Assembly: GCA_963712995.1 (NCBI GenBank)
Contig: CAVQKH010000030.1
Span: 186,001-250,000, forward strand
Source: GCA-003244245 sp963712995
Lineage (GTDB): Bacteria > Actinomycetota > Actinomycetes > Mycobacteriales > Pseudonocardiaceae
DNA: 64,000 nt
Reading direction: 5' to 3'
Made by a program: the position numbers and the translations under genes. The first letter of the stretch is position 1. Each line of letters opens with the position of its first letter. This document shows, piece by piece, positions 35,767 to 44,121 of the stretch. The notes under the pieces are model-generated. The model did no database searches. It saw nothing but the letters and a program-made list of their open reading frames with translations, and was not told where the DNA came from.

Positions 35767-37520
35767 TGGAGATCAGCCTCCTTCGCCCTGGCCACCCACT
35801 GGGCGAACCGCTCGCCGGTGTCGCGTTGCTTGACGTACTGGCGGACCACCCGCTCCACGTAGTCACCCAGCTCGCTGGAGGTGACCTTCAGCCCGCGCAG
35901 CTTGCGGCCGAACCCGGCGTCGCGCCCGAGCCCACCTCCCAGGTGCACCTGGAAACCGGGCACCTGGTGGCCCTCCGCCGTGGTGATGATCTGTCCTTTG
36001 AGGCCGATGTCGGCGGTCTGGGTGCGGGCGCAGGCGTTCGGGCAGCCGTTGAGGTGGATGGCGACGGGGGCGTCCAGGTCCGGGATGTCGGCCAGCCGGT
36101 CCTCCAGCTCGGCGACCAGCGTGATGGCCCTGCCCTTGGTCTCCACGATCGCCAGCTTGCAGAACTCGATGCCGGTGCAGGCCATGGTGTTGCGCCGCCA
36201 CGGCGTGGGTTTGGTGTGCAGGCCCAGCTCGGCGAGCTCGGCGACCAGCGGGTCGACGTGGGCGTCCGCGACGTCGAGCACCAGCAGTTGCTGCTGCACC
36301 GTGGTGCGCAGCCGGCGGGAGCCGATCCGCTCGGCGGCCTGCGCCACCTTGATCAGCGTGGAGCCGGAGGTCCGGCCGGCGATCGCCGCCGCGCCGACGT
36401 AGTTGCGCCCGTCGATCTGTTTGTGCACGCCGATGTGGTCCCGCGGCCCGGTCCAGTGCTCCGGAGCGGGACCGTCGACCATCGGGTGCTTCAGGTACTC
36501 GGTCTCCAGGACCTCGCGGAATCTCTCAGCACCCCAGTCGGCGACCAGGAACTTGATCCGGGCGCGGTGCCGCAGCCGCCGGTAGCCGTAATCCCGGAAC
36601 AGCCCGACCACCCCGGCCCACACGTCGGCCACCTCATCCAGCGGCACCCAGGCACCGAGGCGCACGCCCAGCTGCGGGTTGGTGGACAGCCCGCCGCCGA
36701 CCCACAGGTCGAAGCCGGGGCCGCGCTCCGGGTGGCGCACACCGACGAACGCGATGTCGTTGATCTCGTGCACGACGTCGTGGCGGGGCGAGCCGGAGAT
36801 CGCCGATTTGAACTTGCGCGGCAGGTTGGAGAACTCCTTGCTGCCCGCCGTATCGGTGATGTAGCGCTCGACGATCTGGCGGATCGCCGGGGTGCCGTCG
36901 ATGATCTCGTCGGCGGCGATGCCCGCGACCGGGGAGCCGAGTATCACGCGGGGGCAGTCGCCGCACGCCTCGGTGGTGGAAAGGCCGACCGCCTCCAGCT
37001 TCTCCCAGATCGCCGGCACGTCCTCGATCTGGATCCAGTGCAGCTGCACGTTCTGCCGGTCGGTGATGTCGGCGGTGTCCCTGGCGTAGGTCTGGGACAC
37101 CTCGCCGATGACCCGGAGCTGCTCGGTGCTCAGCGCGCCGGAGTCGATGCGCACCCGCATCATGAAATAGCGATCGTCGAGCTCCTCGGGCTCCAGCGCA
37201 CCGGTGCGGCCGCCGTCGATGCCCTGTTTGCGTTGGGTGTAGAGCCCCATCCAGCGGAACCGGCCGCGCAGATCACCCGGATCGATCGAGTCGAAGCCGC
37301 GCTTGGAATAGATGGCCTCGATCCGGGCGCGCACGTTGAGCGCGTCATCGTCACGTTTGGTCCGCTCGTTGGGGTTGAGCGGCTCCCGGTATCCGAGCGC
37401 CCACTGGCCCTCACCCCGCTGGCGCTTCGGGGGCGCCGCCCGGCGAGCCGGCGTCTGATTAACCGGCGTCTGACTAACCGGCGCTGCGGCGCGCTCAGCA
37501 GTTCGTTGTGGTGCCACCAT
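35763..37520 (-). CDS. sir: Ferredoxin-dependent assimilatory sulfite reductase
   Basis: Siroheme/4Fe-4S enzyme reducing sulfite to sulfide, about 585 residues. Paired ferredoxin-like and catalytic halves are visible. The first half has RGRFRWMGLYTQRKQGIDGG and DITDRQNVQLHWIQIEDVPA. The cluster cysteines are in TMACTGIEFCKLAIVETKGR and LNGCPNACARTQTADIGLKG, which bridge the cluster to siroheme. Basic residues around RHDVVHEIND fit sulfite binding. ATG 37520 follows GGAGG by 10 bases. It heads the operon, 116 bases after a cysteine-type leader peptide. Nitrite reductase is excluded as the main role by the cysHDN context, though the folds are shared. Confidence 0.94.
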   Translation of the reverse strand: MVAPQRTAERAAAPVSQTPVNQTPARRAAPPKRQRGEGQWALGYREPLNPNERTKRDDDALNVRARIEAIYSKRGFDSIDPGDLRGRFRWMGLYTQRKQGIDGGRTGALEPEELDDRYFMMRVRIDSGALSTEQLRVIGEVSQTYARDTADITDRQNVQLHWIQIEDVPAIWEKLEAVGLSTTEACGDCPRVILGSPVAGIAADEIIDGTPAIRQIVERYITDTAGSKEFSNLPRKFKSAISGSPRHDVVHEINDIAFVGVRHPERGPGFDLWVGGGLSTNPQLGVRLGAWVPLDEVADVWAGVVGLFRDYGYRRLRHRARIKFLVADWGAERFREVLETEYLKHPMVDGPAPEHWTGPRDHIGVHKQIDGRNYVGAAAIAGRTSGSTLIKVAQAAERIGSRRLRTTVQQQLLVLDVADAHVDPLVAELAELGLHTKPTPWRRNTMACTGIEFCKLAIVETKGRAITLVAELEDRLADIPDLDAPVAIHLNGCPNACARTQTADIGLKGQIITTAEGHQVPGFQVHLGGGLGRDAGFGRKLRGLKVTSSELGDYVERVVRQYVKQRDTGERFAQWVARAKEADLQ

Positions 37521-37636
37521 CTGGGTCAAACCTCCAGGTCGCGACGGGGTACGCACGGCAGACCTGGACCTGGGCAGGAAGGGACCGGCCGACCGGCTCC
37601 CCGGCCGTCGTCACTCGCAGTGGGATTCGGCGCGGG

Positions 37637-37708
37637 TCAGAGGGTTGACCGGCACATCGCGCTGGAGACGCGCTGATAATCGATGTGGCGACGGGCCACT
37701 AATCGCAT
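37637..37708 (-). CDS. Actinobacterial sulfur-operon leader peptide (putative attenuator)
   Basis: A 23-residue peptide starting MRLVARRHIDYQRVSSAMC and ending RSTL. The pattern RRHIDxxRVxSAxC with a near-terminal cysteine matches the short leader peptides I know upstream of sulfate and cysteine genes in actinobacteria, where stalling at the Cys codon is thought to control the downstream operon. Here it sits 116 bases ahead of sir on the same strand. The intervening 37521-37636 should hold the attenuator; I did not resolve its fold by eye. Confidence 0.75.
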   Translation of the reverse strand: MRLVARRHIDYQRVSSAMCRSTL

Positions 37709-37806
37709 GTTCAACGCGCAAGACACCCCATCAGCGTGCCATTTATCAAGGCCCGATGAACAGGAGAGCGCAGATATTGAGAGGAGCGTCACCGCAATGG
37801 GGTAGC

Positions 37807-38935
37807 TCACGATCCCCAGGCTGAGACGATGTCGCCGGGTCCCCACACGAGGTCGATCAGCTCGGGATCCAGGCCTGGAGTGACTCCGGAGAGGCTTACC
37901 ACGGCCAGGCCGGTGGTGTCGGCAGCGAAGCCCGGTACCTGGGCGGCGCTTCGGGTGAGCTCGGCGAGGTCGTGACCGTCGAAGGGGGTGGCCAACCATT
38001 TGATCGATCCGGCGAACAGGATCCGCTGCGCGACCGGTCGCCGATCGGCTCCGACCAGGTCGATCTCGGGATCGAACTGCCGGTTCCACCAGCCTCCGAC
38101 GGCGTCGAGATCGGGCCAGGCCAGCTCACCGGCCGCGGCGGCGAGTTCCCCCCACGGCCTCCAGCACGCGCCGTGCCTGATCGGCTGCGGGGAACTCGGC
38201 CATGAGCGCAGACTCGGGCACGCTGAACAGCGGGGCGGCGGGGTCGGCGCACTCGGCCTCGAGGAACGGCAGTGCGGGTGTGCCGTGCGGCCAGCTCCGC
38301 AGAATGCCGGGCAGCCCGCCCGAGACGAGGTGGGCGTCGATCGCGTCGGACGGGCCGAGGCCGGTCGCGGTGGCGGTCTCGGCCACCGTGAGTGGACCGA
38401 GAACGAGATTGTCGGCCCGCCCGAAGAACGGTCGGTCGTAGGCGGTGAGGCGCGCCATCATGTGGATGTCACTGCCGAGCAGCAGTAGCAGTACGGGGTG
38501 CCCGCTCAGCAGCCGGTCCCAGGCCGTCTGCAGCGCGCCGTCGAAGAGATCGTCCTGCTCGGCCAGCCAGGGCAGCTCGTCCAGCACGACGATGCACGGT
38601 GTCGCCGGCAACACTGCGGCCAGCACCCGGAAGGCGTCCGGCCAACTGCCCGCCCCGTCCGTCGGGACGAGCTCGCGATCGGTGGGCAACGAGGAGTCCC
38701 TCAGATCGGCCAGAAACGCGGCCACCGCCTCGACTGGCGAGGCACCCTTGGTCGCGGCGAAGTAGACGTAGGGCACCTCGGCTCGGTCGCAGAACTCCTG
38801 TACAAGGCGGGACTTGCCGACCTGCCGCCGGCCACGGAGGGCGACCGCCGTCGCCGAACCCGACGCAGCGACTCGGCCCAAGCGCTTTCCCAGCAGGGAG
38901 AGCTCACCGGATCGTCCGATGAACGTAGATGCCAT
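37807..38935 (-). pseudogene. Archaeal-type AAA ATPase / DUF234 gene, broken
   Basis: An ATPase of the ATPase_2/DUF234 kind. The intact first 250 residues have FIGRSGELSLLGKRL, Walker A VALRGRRQVGKSRLVQEF, Walker B PCIVVLDELPWLAE and sensor region LLLLLGSDIHMM. After QARRVLEAVG the reading frame is lost at a six-C run (38148-38153, plus strand). In the next frame the DUF234 end follows: VGGWWNRQFDPEIDLVGADR and KWLATPFDGHDLAELTRSA, to a stop at 37807. The middle winged-helix part is short compared with the family, so an internal deletion may accompany the frameshift. Confidence 0.72.
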
Positions 38936-38945
38936 CTACGTAGAT
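38925..38945. promoter_or_regulatory. Palindromes over the ATPase start codon
   Basis: GTAGAT and ATCTAC flank a 3-base centre at 38925-38939, and overlapping this is the perfect 12-base palindrome ATCTACGTAGAT at 38934-38945. They cover the start codon of the minus-strand ATPase gene (38935). A self-operator is possible; the context is a degraded gene, so this may be a relic. Confidence 0.35.
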
Positions 38946-38968
38946 TACCGCTACATAGCGTTCCTGTC

Positions 38969-39028
38969 TCCAGACTGCGGGAGCGTCAGCGGCGGGGCGG
39001 AGTGGGTGCGGGTTGGATCCAGGAGCGC
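38969..39028. repeat. Duplicated fragment of the narI 3' end
   Basis: About 60 bases here closely match 46871-46928, which holds the C-terminal codons of narI and the bases just after its stop: both start TCCAGACTGC, share GTCAGCGGCGGGG, then AGTGGGTGCGGGTTGG and CCAGG, with a few differences. It lies between the broken ATPase gene and the HNH gene, outside any plausible gene. It records a past copy or recombination event between the two edges of the accessory stretch. Confidence 0.7.
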
Positions 39029-39173
39029 GCCGGATGACGGTTTCCGTGCCGCACCAGAACCGTATGGCCTCGAACTTCTGAGCTTCCTTATCCTCCGTTG
39101 TTCACCCTATCGGGTGGTCTCGGGGGCCCGGCTCAACGGGGAGATTGTCAGTGCTGCCGGAGAGAATCCGGTT

Positions 39174-40457
39174 GTGACCGCAGTAGTGTGCGAGCCCGCG
39201 CAGGCGATGTCGGATGGTCTCGACGGCCTGCGCGCGACGCTGCGCGGCCTGGATGACAAGGCGCTCATCCAGGCGCTGCGGGACGTCGAGGTGATCTCCC
39301 GCAAGACACAGTCGGTGATGTTGGATCTGGTCGCCGAGATCGACTCCCGGGGGATCGCGGGGCGGGAGGGTTTCGGTCCCACGCAGCGGCTGCTGGCCGG
39401 CATGCTGCATCTGTCGATGGCCGAGGCGCGGATGCGAGTTGAGCACGCCGCGTTGGTGGGCACCCGCCACACGATCACCGGCGAGACGCTGCCACCCCGG
39501 CTGCCCGAGACCGCGGCGGCGCTGGCCGCCGGGGAGATCGGGAGTGGGCAGTTGAAGGTGATCACCGAGACCATGGTGCTGATGCCCCCCTCGGTCCCCG
39601 AACCCGCCCGGGACCGCCTCGATGCGGATCTGGCCGGCTACGCGAAGGACTTCGACCCCCGCCGACTGCGCATCATCGCCCGCCGGATGCTCGACGTGGT
39701 CGATCCGGACGGGCCTGAGCCCACCGAGGATGATCCCGCCCCGGCCGTCCCCGCTCGGGGAGAGCTGTGGATGCGGGATCGCCGCGATGGGAGCCTGGGG
39801 CTGGAGGGCTGGCTGGATCCCGAACACGGTGGCGCGTTCCGCGCGTTGATCGAGCAACTCGCCGCGCGCCGCCCCGCCACCGAGGGTGTCTCCGATGACC
39901 GCAATATGCCCCAGCGCCAGGCGGACGCGTTGATCGAGCTGTGCGATCGCGCCCGCGCCGCGGACGAGTTCCCTACCACCGGCGGGGAGCCGCCGCACGT
40001 CACGGTGACCATCGACTGGAATGTGCTACGTACCGGGCTGGGCAGCGCCATGCTGGACTACGGGCAGCGGATCAGCGCGGCCACCGCCCGGCGCATCTCC
40101 TGCGATGCCAAGGTGATCCCGGTCGTGCTCGGTGGTGACGGTGAGCCCCTGGACGTCGGCCGGGCCCAGCGCACCGTCCCCCTGGGTATCCGTCGTGCGC
40201 TGGTCGCCCGCGATCGCGGATGCAGTTTTCCCGGCTGTGATCGGCCCCCGGGACTCTGCGAAGCCCACCACGTCATCCACTGGGCCGATTTCGGCGAGTC
40301 GTCTGTCCAGAATTGCTGTCTGCTGTGTGTGATGCACCACCAGCAGGTCCATTTGCAGGGCTGGAACATCACTATCCAGGGTGGGAGCGTCGAGTTCCGG
40401 CCGCCCGCCATCATCGATCCGGACCGCCGACCTCTTACCAACCCTCTCCGGTGCTGA
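39174..40457 (+). CDS. 13E12-family protein: DUF222 with C-terminal HNH endonuclease
   Basis: A 427-residue member of the large 13E12 repeat family of actinobacteria. The DUF222 domain (about 10-300) has LRDVEVISRKTQSVMLDLVA, RLLAGMLHLSMAEARMRVEH, LAAGEIGSGQLKVITETM and GLEGWLDPEHGGAFRALIEQ. The HNH domain at the end has CSFPGCDRPPGLCEAHHVIH, WADFGESSVQNCCLLC and MHHQQVH, with the HH/N/H catalytic set. These genes are often multicopy and mobile-like; DNA nicking is inferred. The GTG at 39174 is preceded by GGAGAG; an ATG at 39208 is an alternative. Confidence 0.88.
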   Translation: MTAVVCEPAQAMSDGLDGLRATLRGLDDKALIQALRDVEVISRKTQSVMLDLVAEIDSRGIAGREGFGPTQRLLAGMLHLSMAEARMRVEHAALVGTRHTITGETLPPRLPETAAALAAGEIGSGQLKVITETMVLMPPSVPEPARDRLDADLAGYAKDFDPRRLRIIARRMLDVVDPDGPEPTEDDPAPAVPARGELWMRDRRDGSLGLEGWLDPEHGGAFRALIEQLAARRPATEGVSDDRNMPQRQADALIELCDRARAADEFPTTGGEPPHVTVTIDWNVLRTGLGSAMLDYGQRISAATARRISCDAKVIPVVLGGDGEPLDVGRAQRTVPLGIRRALVARDRGCSFPGCDRPPGLCEAHHVIHWADFGESSVQNCCLLCVMHHQQVHLQGWNITIQGGSVEFRPPAIIDPDRRPLTNPLRC

Positions 40458-40661
40458 CCAGTCAGGCGGAGTCGGTTTTGTTCAGGTGGGTCCGAATTTC
40501 AGTTCGCGGTGTTCGGCGTTGTGCTCGATCATTCGCGCGATCCGCAGTGCCTCCGCGCACGAATCGATCTTCAGCCCGCGACCGAGACTCACGCCGGCAC
40601 AGCGATCCCGACGATCGGGAGCGGCGGCAGGACGATCCGCTGAGCGGGAACCGGGGAGGCG

Positions 40662-40696
40662 ACGGCCCCGCCCAGCGGGTAGCCGGGTGGGGCCGT
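40662..40696 (-). terminator. Hairpin after the DUF397 gene
   Basis: ACGGCCCC at 40662-40669 pairs with GGGGCCGT at 40689-40696, with a 19-base loop that can pair further by G-C and G-T. It lies just beyond the stop of the minus-strand DUF397 gene (40709). There is no T tract, as is common in this group. Confidence 0.5.
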
Positions 40697-40708
40697 TCGC
40701 GTGGCCGG

Positions 40709-40906
40709 TTAGTCGAATTCGCCGGCGTGGATTCCGGTGGTGAACGCGGACCACTGCGCCGGGGTGAATCGCAGCGCGGGACCGGCGGGGTCCTTGCTGT
40801 CCCGGACGGCGATGCCACCGGGCAGGCTGGCCATCTCCACACACGCCGACATGGCGTTGCTACGGGTAGACTTCCGCCATACGGCGGTAGTCGGGTCACG
40901 TGCCAT
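40709..40906 (-). CDS. DUF397 domain protein
   Basis: A 65-residue protein fully covered by DUF397: TTAVWRKSTRSNAMSACVEM, GGIAVRDSKDPAGPALRFTP and AQWSAFTTGIHAGEF. In streptomycetes and pseudonocardias such proteins are partners of the DUF5753 HTH regulators directly upstream, as here, and the pair behaves like an antitoxin/regulator or developmental switch (BldB/Scr1-type). The stop of the HTH gene is 25 bases before this start. Confidence 0.9.
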   Translation of the reverse strand: MARDPTTAVWRKSTRSNAMSACVEMASLPGGIAVRDSKDPAGPALRFTPAQWSAFTTGIHAGEFD

Positions 40907-40931
40907 GAGTGCCCTCTTTCGCTTACTCACG

Positions 40932-41765
40932 TTAGTGCTCAGCGAGCTGCGCGATCATGGCCAGGGACTCGTTCGGACCGAGCGCCTGGCCGCGCAGCTC
41001 GCTGAACACTGTACTCAGCTGGGACACCACCGAGGCGTCGTCGATCTCGTGGCCACCCACGATGTACTCCTGGTGCGCGATATCGGGCAGCAGGCCATCG
41101 GGGAAGCTCAGCAGGGAGAACGGCCCCGCCATGCCGACGTGCAGCCCGAGGCCGAAGGGGATCACCCGCAGCTCGATGTTCGGCCAGGCGGCCACCTCGA
41201 TCAGGCGCGCCAGCTGCCCGGCGGCGAGGCGTCCGTCACGGGCACAGCGCAGCAGCGCGCCCTCCGAGAAGACCGCGCTGAGCTGGAGTGGGTTGAGGCC
41301 GGCCAGCCGCTCCTGGCGGCGCAGCCGCGCCGCGACCCGCCGCTCCACCTCATTGGCGGACAGGCGGGTCTCGATGGTGCAGACCGTACGCATGTACTCC
41401 TCGGTCTGGAGCAGGCCGGGCATGACCTCCAGCTCGAAGCACCGCAGCGAGGTGGCGTCGGACTCCAGGCCGACATAGGTGCTCAGACCCTCCGGCAGGC
41501 CGTAGGTGGACCACCAGCCGCGCTGGCTGGCCTCCTCCCGGATCTCCTCCAGCGCCGCGAGCTGCTCTTCGGCGTGGTAGTGGTCACGGAGCAGCACGAT
41601 GAGTTCGGAGTACGAGACCACGTTGCGGCCCAGCTCGATCGCGGCGAGCCGCGACTTCGAGGTCTTGATGGCCGCCGCTGCCTCCGGTCGCGACATTCCT
41701 GCCGCTTCCCGTAGCCGTCGCAGCTCGGCGCCGAGTTGGACACGCCTGATGGTTGGTCCTGCCAT
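40932..41765 (-). CDS. XRE-family HTH regulator with DUF5753 (Scr1-like)
   Basis: A 277-residue regulator. The N-terminal HTH is LGAELRRLREAAGMSRPEAA and AAIKTSKSRLAAIELGRNVV. The C-terminal DUF5753 domain includes CFELEVMPGLLQTEEYMRTV, RRVAARLRRQERLAGLNPLQ, LRCARDGRLAAGQLARLIEV, ELRVIPFGLGLHVGMAGPFS and QEYIVGGHEIDDASVV. The pair with DUF397 is one of many such sets in these genomes. The binding site and signal are not known. Confidence 0.92.
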   Translation of the reverse strand: MAGPTIRRVQLGAELRRLREAAGMSRPEAAAAIKTSKSRLAAIELGRNVVSYSELIVLLRDHYHAEEQLAALEEIREEASQRGWWSTYGLPEGLSTYVGLESDATSLRCFELEVMPGLLQTEEYMRTVCTIETRLSANEVERRVAARLRRQERLAGLNPLQLSAVFSEGALLRCARDGRLAAGQLARLIEVAAWPNIELRVIPFGLGLHVGMAGPFSLLSFPDGLLPDIAHQEYIVGGHEIDDASVVSQLSTVFSELRGQALGPNESLAMIAQLAEH

Positions 41766-41933
41766 GGGCGTGATCGTAGCGGGATACCGGGATGTGGAAA
41801 CAGGCCTACCCGGCTAGCCATCGTGAAATCACGGTGATAGATTCCGAGACCTAGTGTCACCGAAGGTTCCCGCGAGCCAGGGGCCGGCGGCGGCCACACA
41901 CCTTAGACGCTCTCGACGTGTGGCGGGCACTTC

Positions 41934-42176
41934 ATGGCAGGCAGGCACAGCAAGCGGGGGGCGCGCGCCCGGATCTCCGGGCAGCGGGGACCTCGTCCCA
42001 TCGGGATCACGGACGCGCGTACCCGCGTCGAGCATTTGATGACTGACGCGGTGGCGATGGAGCATCGGCACACGGGCCGGTACCTCGCGCTGTGCGGGGC
42101 CGAAGTGCTGGCCGCGAGCCTGCTCGAGCGGCACCGCAGCCAGTGCCAACCCTGCCGCGAGCAGGCCGTGTCATGA
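41934..42176 (+). CDS. Small hypothetical protein with paired cysteines
   Basis: An 80-residue basic protein. The second half reads RHTGRYLALCGAEVLAASLL and RHRSQCQPCREQ, with one Cys and a CxxC that could bind metal. I associate this layout (RYxALCGxEVLxASL...C..C) with short uncharacterised pseudonocardial proteins often near DUF397/HTH pairs. It is coupled to the next reading frame by an ATGA-type overlap at 42173. Confidence 0.6.
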   Translation: MAGRHSKRGARARISGQRGPRPIGITDARTRVEHLMTDAVAMEHRHTGRYLALCGAEVLAASLLERHRSQCQPCREQAVS

Positions 42177-42466
42177 CCGGGCACTCGAGATCTCTGGATG
42201 CTCGCAGGAAGGTAAGCCCGGGGATGAGTGAACCACCACGGTGTACCGGCGATCCGTGGATCGATGCGTACATGCGGTTCCGGCAGGCGTGGGTTGACGG
42301 CGCGACCGAAGGTGAGCTGGCCGAGCTGGCGACGCGAGTGCCGGCGTGGCCTGCCCAGCCCGGCACCGCCCATACCGGCGGCGCTGTTCATCCACCGGGA
42401 CATCGTGATCACCGCCGGGCAGCAGGCGTTATCTGCGCGGCTGGTCACGGCGCTGTGGGTGCCTGA
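42173..42466 (+). CDS. Hypothetical protein, possibly frameshifted
   Basis: A short reading frame overlapping the previous gene. The plausible part is MSEPPRCTGDPWIDAYMRFR, QAWVDGATEGELAELATRVP and AWPAQPG. After that the composition becomes unlike coding sequence, while another frame over 42360-42488 gives IPAALFIHRDIVITAGQQAL and SARLVTALWVPDGFG, which looks like a natural continuation. One frameshift near 42355-42375 would join them to about 100 residues ending at 42488. No function is recognised. Confidence 0.4.
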   Translation: MTGHSRSLDARRKVSPGMSEPPRCTGDPWIDAYMRFRQAWVDGATEGELAELATRVPAWPAQPGTAHTGGAVHPPGHRDHRRAAGVICAAGHGAVGA

Positions 42467-42534
42467 TGGCTTCGGCCACGCCGGCTAGCTGGCGTAGCCG
42501 GCCGATCTGGGTCGCGGTCAGACCGGCCGACGGC

Positions 42535-43446
42535 TCACGGGCTGGTCGTTGTTGCGGCGGCATCGGTGGTGGGGCCGGTCCGCGGTGTGTGGTCGTCCGG
42601 AGCGGCCAGGATGTTGATCAGCTTCTGGAGAGCGGCGGCCTGTTCGGGCTGGCGGCGGGCGAGGCGGCGCAGGCGGGCGGCGCCAGCGGCCCGTTGGGTA
42701 TCGCTGCCCTGCTCGGCCGCGGCGTAGATCGGTTCCCGGGTGGTTTCCTCGGTGCCGTCCTCGGGTGGCTCGGCACCGGTCAGGGCCGCGTAGACGGCGT
42801 GCAGGAAGGGCGTGACGAACGGAAGCCGGCCGAGACCGGGGGCGGCCAGCATGAGCTCGCCGAGCATCGAGTGGTCACCCTTCTCGACGGCGTTCCTGGC
42901 GGTGTCCACGGCCATGTCGAGGTCGGTGACGGTGTCGTAGACCTCGGCGAGCGGCATCCGCGCGGTGAGCAGGGCGATGCCGAGATGCTGGGCCATCATC
43001 GGGTCGTCGCTGCCTGCCTCCAGGAGGTCCAGGGTGCGGGGCTCGGAGATCAGCTCGGGGTATTGTTGCAGGAAGCGCCGCGAGTCCGACCAGGTGGGGG
43101 TCTGCAGCCACCGCTGGAGGAGCTCGGCGTGGTCCTGGGCGGCGCGGAGCTCGGCGAGCACCTGGTCCTGACCGCGCTCGGCGATATCGTCGAGAATCTC
43201 GTCTAACTGGTCCAGGCGGTGTCGAAGGCGTCGAGTGCACCCTCGGGCTGTCCGGCATTTGCTTGGTGGGTCGCGAGGTTGTTCAGCGATGTGGCGAGGT
43301 GGGGTAGGAAGGCGGCGGGGTTGGCTTGGGCCGGCTGTCGGCGGATCGCGACTGCGTCGGTGATGGAGGTCAGCGCGCCGGGTCCGGTCCCCGGTGTCGC
43401 CCAGCCTGTTGGAGAGGTTGTCCACCCCCAGCACTGTCGCCGGCGT
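42535..43446 (-). pseudogene. TPR-type protein remnant
   Basis: C-terminal remnant of a tetratricopeptide protein. A TPR pair is seen at 43203-43420 (ALTSITDAVAIRRQ, FLPHLATSLNNLATHQANAG, PEGALDAFDTAW). After a frame change a helical C-terminal part follows: LDQLDEILDDIAERGQDQVL, LRRFLQ-like and WSDSRRFLQQYPELISEPRT, then MMAQHLGIALLTARM, to a stop at 42535. At least two frame changes and a missing N-terminus make it non-functional. The upstream end is fused to a Tn3-like transposase fragment. Confidence 0.65.
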
Positions 43447-43620
43447 CCGCCGCGACCGGACAAACGTCTCTTCAGCTGGCGTCAGCGTGAGATAGCGGAT
43501 TAGCTCATTGCGGCTGATCTCGGGGAACCCACGCAGTGCGGCCAGCTCCTCGCCCGAGAACGCATCGCGGGTCGACACCTCGGCCCCCAAGCTGTCAAGC
43601 ACCACCACGGCCGGTCGCAC
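43447..43620 (-). mobile_element. Tn3-family transposase N-terminal fragment
   Basis: About 58 codons, GTG start at 43620: VRPAVVVLDSLGAEVS, FSGEELAALRGFPEISRNEL, IRYLTLTPAEETFVRSRR. The FPEIxRxELIRxxTLTxxxExFVR pattern is that of the DUF4158 start of Tn3-like transposases. It ends abruptly at the TPR remnant, where the expected continuation is replaced. No terminal repeats were found by eye. This is a scar of transposon insertion and deletion. Confidence 0.55.
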
Positions 43621-43818
43621 CCCTAGAGCGCCTTGGACCCTGAGACTTTGACACTTGAGCCAAGTTTCCAGGAGGGCGTAGTGTTCTTCTCGTCCGCTCC
43701 CACACAGGCGTTTCGACCGTCTGACCAGCCGCGATGGGTGGCACAACGACGGCGACTGAGGTTTAGGTCGCCCGGTTCGGCGCAGCGGATGGCGACGGTC
43801 CGCCACCCCAGACCGGGA

Positions 43819-43856
43819 GTCCCTGCGTGAGCTTGCGCTCAGGAAGCCGCAGGGAC
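43819..43856. terminator. Hairpin GTCCCTGCG ... CGCAGGGAC
   Basis: Outer arms GTCCCTGCG at 43819-43827 and CGCAGGGAC at 43848-43856 are exact complements. An inner stem TGAGC/GCTCA (43828-43841) sits inside. It lies between the transposase remnant and the WhiB-like remnant. It could be a terminator or part of a lost element. Confidence 0.45.
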
Positions 43857-43908
43857 CATTTGGCGTGTCCACAGACTCGGCGGTCCGAGGCGCAGCCTCA
43901 CTAGACTT

Positions 43909-44121
43909 AAACAGATCCTGGCCGATCAGCCGCGACTACCGGGCGCGGCCTGCGCAGGTCGTCACCATGTGTTCGATCCGTTGCCGGGGAATGACGAACG
44001 GGTGCACCGCGAGGCCGAACGCGCCCGTCTCGCCCGCGCTGCGGCGTGCTGCGCCACCTGCCCCGCCCGAGCGCAGTGCCCCAGCGCGGTCACCACCTCG
44101 ACCGCTGCACTCGCGGGGTAA
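43909..44121 (+). pseudogene. WhiB-like protein remnant
   Basis: The frame reading ILADQPRLPGAACAGRHHVF, DPLPGNDERVHREAERARLA and CCATCPARAQCPSAV keeps cysteines in a WhiB-like arrangement (AAC, then CCxxC and a fourth Cys five residues on), stopping at 44121. WhiB proteins bind a 4Fe-4S cluster and control transcription. No ATG, GTG or TTG lies in frame before the first cysteine (a stop is at 43828), and the only start (GTG 43969) would omit it. The basic WhiB C-terminus is missing too, so this is probably a fragment. Confidence 0.45.

Noticed and set aside
40482..40620. Minus-strand peptide ending EALRIARMIEHNAEHRELKF
   Set aside because: It looks protein-like for about 30 residues but lacks a start with a ribosome site and any domain; could be a gene tail.
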